Shown: positions 58,174 through 64,000 of the stretch, piece after piece
Numbering within the stretch: the first letter of the stretch is position 1
Layout of the letters: each line of letters begins with the position of its first letter
Source of the DNA: Eucommia ulmoides
Taxonomy: Eukaryota > Streptophyta > Magnoliopsida > Garryales > Eucommiaceae
Reading direction: 5' to 3'
Assembly: GCA_016647705.1 (NCBI GenBank)
Contig: CM028330.1
Span: 33,431,534 to 33,495,533, forward strand
DNA length: 64,000 nt
Notes under the pieces: model-generated
Databases searched by the model: none
What the model saw: only the letters and a program-made list of their open reading frames with translations
Told to the model about the DNA's origin: nothing
Program-made: the position numbers and the translations under genes

Positions 58174-58978
58174 TAAGAGAGGGAAAGAAGGCAGAGCATT
58201 GTCAAATTTAGCTTGGCAGCGAGCTTTCCATCATTCCTAACAAACAATAACAGGTAAGCTAGAATGCAGTTTTAGATTGTGCCACTATTGAAGGAGTCTA
58301 GATAATAAAGTTCCATCATGAGTTGGACTTCCAAAATGAGACCAGACCAGCTGAGCAAACTAACAACTAGAAAGGATGTGGTTCTTAGATTCAGTATTGC
58401 GCCCATAAGAAGAACATTTGTAAGGCAAGTTAAATCCTAAAGGCTTGAACTTTATCATCAAAAGGAACTATATTTTTCAATACTTTCCACATGTAAATAG
58501 AAGCTTTAGTAGGGATATTTGAATGCCAAATGTGCTAAAAATAGGAAGGAACTATTTCATTTTGCCTCAGAACATTCCAGGCTGAAGAAATAGAGAACTT
58601 ACCTGAAGAAGGAGTCCAAATCATGTAGTCTTTATTTGTAAATGGCAGCTTAGTAAGCTGCTGTAAATGAGGCTTGAAGCTAGGCAGAATAGTGTCAATT
58701 ACTGACCAGTTCCAGCAGCCATCTGCAAGCATTAAGTCCATCACCTCATAAGACTTAGCATAATCAGGAATAAGAAAGATTTCACCAAGGGGCAGATCCA
58801 CAAGCCAGGAGTCCCACCACAAGGAAATATTTCCTTCACCAACATGGTATTTGATGTAATCTTTAGCTTCAACTTTTTCTTCCAGTAACTGTCTCCAACC
58901 AACCAATACTCTGATTGGAAGTAAGTTTGCTGGAAAAAAAAAAAAAACATGTATTTTTCTACCATATTTAGCACACAT
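58174..58978 (-). pseudogene. LINE zf-RVT region
   Basis: 58978-58535 reads GWRQLLEEKVEAKDYIKYHV, GEGNISLWWDSWLVDLPLGE and WTPSSGKFSISSAWNVLRQN, the plant zf-RVT zinc-binding domain that links reverse transcriptase to RNase H. After a stop at 58535 recognisable text continues (HIWHSNIPTKASIYMWKVL) with further stops. Another A-run (58933-58945) adds a frame break. Confidence 0.75.
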
Positions 58979-58999
58979 AAATCTAGCCCAAGTGGAAGA

Positions 59000-59630
59000 A
59001 TTTAATCAATAATTCCACCAAAGCTTGGCTTTGAATGCTAGAATATAGTCCTTTAGCCTCCTGATACCTAGACCATCTTCTTGGGTGGGATAACATAAAG
59101 AATTCCAACTAGACAAGTGGAGTTTTCCATTCCAGAAAAATTGAGCAAACAAACTCTCAATAGACTTGAGGACTTTTGCTTGGGAGAATAAGGTTATGAA
59201 TATATGGAGAGTTTGAGAGATGAGGACATGCTTAATTAGGATGAGTCTCCCCTACTGGAAAAGAGATTTGCATTGCAATTTACTTCTGATTTTAGATAGC
59301 AGGGATTCAAACAAAGAAGATTTTTTCCTACTAGCAAAAAGAAGACAACCAAGATAATGAATTGGAAGTGATTGCCAAATAAAACTAGATTTGGAGGATA
59401 ACCAAACAAGTCTTCTAGGAGATAAATAATTGGAAGGAATAAAACAACTTTTAGAATTATTTATCAACTAACCTGAATTGTTTTGGTATGCATAGAGGAA
59501 TTTTAGAAGTCTAGAGAATGAGGCTTTAGTACCACTAGTGAAAATAATGACATCATCTGCAAAATCCAAATGAGAAATAGGACTTTGGGAGGCAGGCTAG
59601 GAATAAGGATTGATGTAATTGGATTGGGTG
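59000..59630 (-). pseudogene. LINE reverse transcriptase, C-terminal part
   Basis: From about 59600 it reads SPISHLDFADDVIIFTSGTK, with the catalytic FADD box. After a stop it continues at 59467-59252 with SCFIPSNYLSPRRLVW and SLPIHYLGCLLFASRKKSS, then GRLILIKHVLISQTLHIF in another frame. The N-terminal reverse transcriptase and endonuclease are beyond the Gypsy insertion. Confidence 0.8.
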
Positions 59631-59659
59631 AGATGTTGCAAACCTCTAGAGAAAGATTC

Positions 59660-61218
59660 TGTCACACCCCACCCCGGACACCCGTCACCTGTGGGGCCGA
59701 CGTGACGTCGACATAACATTACTCAGGCGACAAACCAACTAAAAAAAAACGTTATGCATTCATAATTATACAGCTAACCAAAATACCAGTCATAAACGTC
59801 TTTACAAGCTAGGGACACATCCGTCCCCAAAATATCTCCTTCTAGAACAATGAAAACAAACTATGAACCTTTTCTGGGTTCGTCTTATGCGGCATTTCCC
59901 GAAAACTTCCACTCCTCGTTGTACCATCTATGGACTCTACCCTGTGCCAGTAGGGGGCCGACTCCTAGCCACATCACCTGCGAGTGTACCATCTTCTCAA
60001 TACAATCATTTTATTTAGTAATAATAATACCTACTGGATACCACAACATTTCCATATGAATTAGTACAAGCATCACGTGCACAGTAAAAATGAAATATAA
60101 ATATGTGAGTTCATCATTTTTATTTATTTTTATTTAGTTTTCCACCCATGCAGTATAAACATCATACCAATCACCTGAAATAACAACAAAACTATCCCAA
60201 AATAAACAACACATCACACCCAAAACCACAACGCACACAGACTAGCCATGGTGATCGTTTTAACCTCACGATCGGGAGTTTGCAACGGTACCGTACCATC
60301 CGTAGGATGTGCCTTCCTACGAACACCCATCACTCCGCCGAAGCGGATCATTACTGCGCAGTACTAACGTCTAACATCACTCTGCCGAAGCAGATAAACA
60401 TCACTCCGCTGATGCGGATAAACATCACTCCGCCGAAGCGGATCACATAATAATATCGTCTAATTATCACAAAATGGTTTAACAACATCTAATTTTGAAG
60501 TTCAACCATTTTTCATCATGTATGCACATATACAAATAATTTGACGAGAAGACAGTACACTCACCTCGTTTTTAGCGTTATAAAAAAAAACTCGATGTCC
60601 CAAGCTCACTGAAGTGTTGGCGTTTGCGAACCTTTCCAATGATCGTTGATGGTCGAACGGCAATCCGTAACTCCGCTCACCGGTGACTCTAAAACGTGGA
60701 CTCCTTTCCCGTCGACGGGCCACTCCACCGGCCGGACCTAGCCCTCCCTCTTCTAGGAATTGTTTGTGATACTCACACGGTCACGCGGCCGGAGAAACGC
60801 TGGTTCAAAAAGAACCGACGACCTCCCTCCCTCCGCTCCGGTTCTCTCTCTCTCTCTCTAAAATTCCCGAAGTTTCTTCCTCCCCTTTCCCCTCTTTCTT
60901 CGCATGAAGGGGATTTTAATGCATGAAATTAGTGGGTGAGAGAAATCTGAGCTCGCCACGTCGACCCTCGAACTCCTCTCCTCGGCCGGTGGTTCGCCGT
61001 CCGGCTGTCGCGTGAGTTCGGCGGTAAGATAAAAAAAAAACTCAAATTACACTTTCCTCCCCTTATTTTCTTTAGGATTTCTATTTTGATAAGTTTAAGT
61101 TTTAAAAGTTCCAAAATTATGATTCTGCCCCTAATATTTTTTTATTCCCAATTTCTAATTGCCAAATTTTATTTTATTTTATTTTATTATTATTATTTTT
61201 TGTAATTTAGGTTTTACA
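59660..61218 (-). repeat. 3' LTR of the chromovirus
   Basis: Plus strand runs TGTCACACCCCACC to GGTTTTACA. Homologous to the solo LTR at 5193-8373 but 1.6 kb shorter. Contains CCGCCGAAGCGGAT-type sub-repeats at 60330-60445. Confidence 0.85.
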
Positions 61219-61260
61219 ACTCTTCCCTCCTAAAAGAAATTTCGTCCCGAAATTTATTTA
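61219..61260 (-). promoter_or_regulatory. Polypurine tract and adjacent palindrome
   Basis: On the minus strand: TTTCGGGACGAAATTTC, then TTTTAGGAGGGAAGAGT, then the LTR. The purine tract primes plus-strand DNA. The adjoining AAATTTCG/CGAAATTT arms with a TCC spacer form a hairpin; the same arrangement recurs in plant Tekay-type elements. Confidence 0.75.
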
Positions 61261-61305
61261 TTTATTTATTATTTATTTATTTATTTTTTTTTTTTTTTTT
61301 TTACC

Positions 61306-61674
61306 TCAGTCAAACAAATGTGGGTACTTGTTCCTCATCTCTACTTCTCGTTCCCATGTCGCTTCTTCCACCGCATGACTGCGCCACAACACTTTGACCA
61401 ACGGAATCGTCCTAGTCCGCAACACTTGCTCTTTTCGGGCTAGGATTTGGATCGGCTTCTCGATGTAAGACAAATCAGCTTCCAATTCGATCGGTTGCGA
61501 AGTCAACACATGAGATGGGTCTGGCACATATTTCCGAAGCATTGATACGTGAAAAACATCATGCAGTCGTGATAATTCCGGCGGTAGCGCGAGTTTATAA
61601 GCTGATGTGCCAACCCGTTCTAGAATTTCATACGGTCCAATGTATCTGGGACTCAACTTCCCTTTTTTTTCCAA
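61306..61674 (-). pseudogene. Chromovirus integrase C-terminus and chromodomain-like tail
   Basis: Separated from the rest of pol by one frameshift. Reads [40 protein letters not shown] (GPY/F-type module and partner), then [35 protein letters not shown] and NKYPHLFD to a stop at the end. Chromodomain-like tails of this kind direct chromovirus integration to heterochromatin. The frame opens at TTG/GAA within the A-run rather than at an ATG, because it is the downstream half of a broken gene. Confidence 0.85.
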
Positions 61675-64000
61675 ACCTCATGATGCCTTTCCATGGAGAG
61701 ATACGCAAGAACACACGATCCCCTACCTCGAATTCTAACTCCCGCCGGCGCTTGTCTGCATAACTCTTCTGCCGACTTTGTGCGATTTTCAATTTTTCTC
61801 GAATTACCTCCACTTTGTCTGCTGTCAGTTGGGCTATGTCTGACATCAACAACTTACGTTCGCCCACCTCAGTCCAACATACAGGGGTTCTGCATCTCCT
61901 ACCGTACAACGCTTCATACGGAGCCATCTCAATTGCCGAATGGTAGCTGTTGTTGTAAGCGAACTCCATCAACGGCAAGTGATCGTCCCAGTTTCCAGGA
62001 AATTCCATAACACATCCCCTCAACATATCTTCCAACGTCTGAATCGTACGCTCCGACTGACCGTCTGTCTGAGGATGGAAGGCAGTGCTAAATTTCAATC
62101 TGGTACCTAAAGCAGTTTGAAGGCTCGGCCAGAATCTTGAAGTAAATCTCGGATCTCTATCCGACACTATAGAAACTGGTACGCCATGCAGCCTAACAAT
62201 CTCATCGATATACAGTTGGGCGTACTTCTCAAGAGAAAAGGTCGTCTTTACGGCCAGAAAATGAGCGGACTTAGTAAGCCTATCAACGATCACCCAGATG
62301 GAATTATGCCCCTTTTGAGTACGGGGTAATCCCGAAACAAAATCCATTGTGATATGCTCCCACTTCCACTCTGGAATAGGTAGGGGTTGCAGCAACCCAC
62401 CCGGACGCTGATGCTCGATCTTTACTTGTTGGCACACCAGGCACCTGGCCACAAATTCCGCGATCTCCCGCTTCATCCCGGTCCACCAATAATATTCACG
62501 CAAGTCCCGATACATTTTAGTGCTCCTCGGATGCATTGCGTAAGCAGAGCTGTGCGCCTCTTCTAAGATATTTTTCTTCAAGTTGTCATCGTTAGGCACA
62601 CACAGCCTATTTCCACACACCAAAGCTTCGTCCCCTTCCCTGATATGATAATCAGTTCTGTGACCGGCTTTTACTTCACCTCGAATCTTTTCCAATTGAA
62701 TGTCTGACTTTTGGGCTTCAATAATGCGGTCAATCAACGTCGGTCTCAAAGTCAAAGTTGCAAGCAGTGCTGCCGTCTGACCAATCGCTAACTGGACTCG
62801 CATCGCTCTCAATTCCGCATATAGGTTAGTATGGGCAACACGAAGGTGGGCGACCGAGCCTGCTGATTTCCGACTGAGAGCATCTGCTACGACATTAGCC
62901 TTTCCTGGATGGTAATGGATGGTGCAATCGTAGTCCTTGATCAACTCCATCCAACGCCTCTGCCTTAGATTTAATTCCTTCTGAGTAAACAAATACTTTA
63001 AACTCTGATGGTCCGTGTAAATTTCACATGTCTCGCCATACAAGTAGTGCCTCCAAGTCTTCAGAGCGAACACAATTGCGGCCAACTCCAAATCGTGCGT
63101 CGGGTAATTACGCTCATGGTTCTTCAATTGCCGGGATGCATACGCAATCACATGGCCATGCTGCATCAGCACACATCCCAGCCCTTGGTGTGACGCGTCG
63201 CTATAAATCACGAAGCCACCCCCTTCGGACGGAAGGGACAGTATTGGTGCCGATATCAACCTACTCTTTAACTCCTGGAAACTCTGCTCACATTTATCGG
63301 TCCACTCAAACTTGGATCCCTTGCGAGTCAATCGGGTCAACGGGGTAGCTATCGCGGAAAATCCCTGCACAAAACGTCGATAGTAACCGGCCAATCCTAA
63401 AAAACTTCGAACTTCAGTCACATTTTTTGGTCTTTCCCACTGAACGACAGCTTCAATTTTCTTTGGGTCCACCTGTATACCATTTCCTGAAATGACATGA
63501 CCCAAAAATACCACCTGATCTAACCAAAATTCACATTTACTAAGTTTCGCATACAACCGCTTCTCCCGCAACGTTTGCAATACAATACGGAGATGCTTCA
63601 TATGCTCTTCTCTACTTTGCGAATAGACCAAAATATCATCAATGAACACTATAAGAAATTGGTCCAGGTAAGGTTGAAAGATACGGTTCATCAAATCCAT
63701 GAAAGCTGCAGGGGCATTTGTTAAACCAAAGGGCATAACCAGGAATTCATAGTGTCCGTATCTCGTACGGAATGCAGTTTTTGCTACATCACTCTCCCTG
63801 ACCTTCAGTTGGTGATACCCCGATCGAAGATCTATCTTGGAGAATACTTTAGCTTTCTGAAGTTGGTCAAACAGGTCATCAATCCTTGGCAACGGATATT
63901 TATTGCGAACCGTCACTCTATTCAGTTGCCGATAATCAATACACATTCTTAACGTGCCGTCCTTCTTCTTTACGAACAACACTGGGGCACCCCATGGGGA
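61628..64000 (-). pseudogene. Chromovirus pol: reverse transcriptase, RNase H, integrase (partial)
   Basis: A 784-codon open frame plus a few in-frame codons to the window edge (SPWGAPV before LFVKKKDGT). Counting from the methionine at 63982: reverse transcriptase [11 protein letters not shown] at 13, [12 protein letters not shown] at 47 (first catalytic D) and FIDDILVYS at 113; RNase [14 protein letters not shown] at 257 and YTDHQSLKY at 322; zinc-binding H477, H484, C514, C517; integrase core D547 (MDFVSG), D608 (SDRDPRF) and E644 (DGQSERT), with the classical 35-residue gap. It ends in a wrong frame after MRFGKK because the A-run at 61663-61670 has eight bases; one fewer would keep frame with the next entry. 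Otherwise intact. Protease and gag lie outside the window. Confidence 0.9.

Larger units (their letters stand above)
56972..59654 (-). mobile_element. L1-like LINE with plant RNase H, 5' part missing
   Basis: Minus-strand non-LTR element. Its 3' end abuts the Copia gag with a short A8 tract (56972-56979 on the plus strand as T8). Upstream are, in order, the reverse transcriptase C-terminal half, the zf-RVT region and an RNase H domain, all with stops and frameshifts. At 59655 it is cut by the Gypsy element, so the rest of the LINE should resume beyond 64000. It copies itself by target-primed reverse transcription in the family; this copy is inactive. Confidence 0.8.
59655..64000 (-). mobile_element. 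Tekay/Del-like chromovirus (Gypsy), 3' part
   Basis: Minus-strand Gypsy element: 3' LTR 59660-61218, polypurine tract, then integrase, RNase H and reverse transcriptase in pol order, running off the right edge before protease and gag. The outer duplication base set is GATTC (59655-59659; GAATC on the element's strand). Integrase after RNase H and an RT of Ty3 type place it in Gypsy; the C-terminal WE(R)[12 protein letters not shown] tail with a VKVLWRSH segment is a chromodomain-like end. It interrupts the LINE and is the youngest insertion in this part of the window. Confidence 0.9.

Noticed and set aside
61515-63952. Plus-strand frames opposite the Gypsy pol (61515-61763, 61693-62010, 63008-63348, 63752-63952)
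   Set aside because: Antisense shadows of a strongly supported coding region.
1-64000. tRNA, rRNA, riboswitch or bacterial-type operon
   Set aside because: None recognised by eye on either strand; a covariance-model search would be needed to exclude small RNAs.

Overview
The window is plant nuclear DNA, most likely from a eudicot. It is AT-rich and dominated by retrotransposons nested inside one another. The case for a plant rests on the 5' exons of a plant-type eIF6 gene, a CACTA-type DNA transposon end, Copia and chromovirus Gypsy polyproteins, a LINE carrying a plant-type RNase H domain, Harbinger-type MITEs, and an Athila-like GAG-only element. No species can be named. No bacterial-type operon, tRNA, rRNA or CRISPR array was seen.

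Layout. (1) 1-3.0 kb: start of an eIF6 gene on the minus strand (5' UTR exon, ATG exon, one coding exon); the rest of the gene lies off the left edge or is missing. (2) 3.1-3.48 kb: a CACTA transposon end. (3) 5.19-8.37 kb: a 3.2-kb solo LTR of a Tekay-like Gypsy family, flanked by a perfect GAATC duplication. (4) about 8.9-53.2 kb: a large nest. Two diverged, same-strand copies of a large LTR (called LTR-A and LTR-B here, perhaps Tat/Ogre-like) lie at 10.4-14.1 kb and 39.4-53.2 kb. Between them are a Copia LTR (14467-35034) split by two Copia elements (14717-24512, plus strand; 26091-34708, minus strand), and a noncoding stretch with three tandem-repeat arrays (35.1-36.4 kb). LTR-B is split by a solo Copia LTR (41119-51867). 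That LTR holds a MITE and a GAG-only (TR-GAG) element (43536-51252), which is itself split by another solo Copia LTR (46506-48914). (5) 53.6-59.65 kb: a truncated minus-strand Copia LTR containing a solo TR-GAG LTR, then a Copia gag fragment, then a LINE on the minus strand. (6) 59.66-64.0 kb: 3' LTR and most of pol of a Tekay-like chromovirus on the minus strand, running off the right edge.

Most insertion boundaries were fixed by 5-bp target-site duplications (GAATC, AGGTT, CTCGA, ATTTA, ATCTC, and near-matches ACTCT/ACTAT, GAAAT/AAAAT, CTAAT/CTTAT) or by comparison with an unfilled paralogous copy. At least ten copies of one Copia LTR family are present, four or more of them solo or truncated, so removal by LTR-LTR recombination has been frequent. 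The only coding region still nearly intact is the Gypsy pol at the right edge, which has one homopolymer frameshift; every other element is broken. I found no new multi-gene system. The most unusual items are the TR-GAG element, the 75-bp in-frame tandem array, the long hairpin inside a solo LTR, and the eIF6/CACTA juxtaposition.
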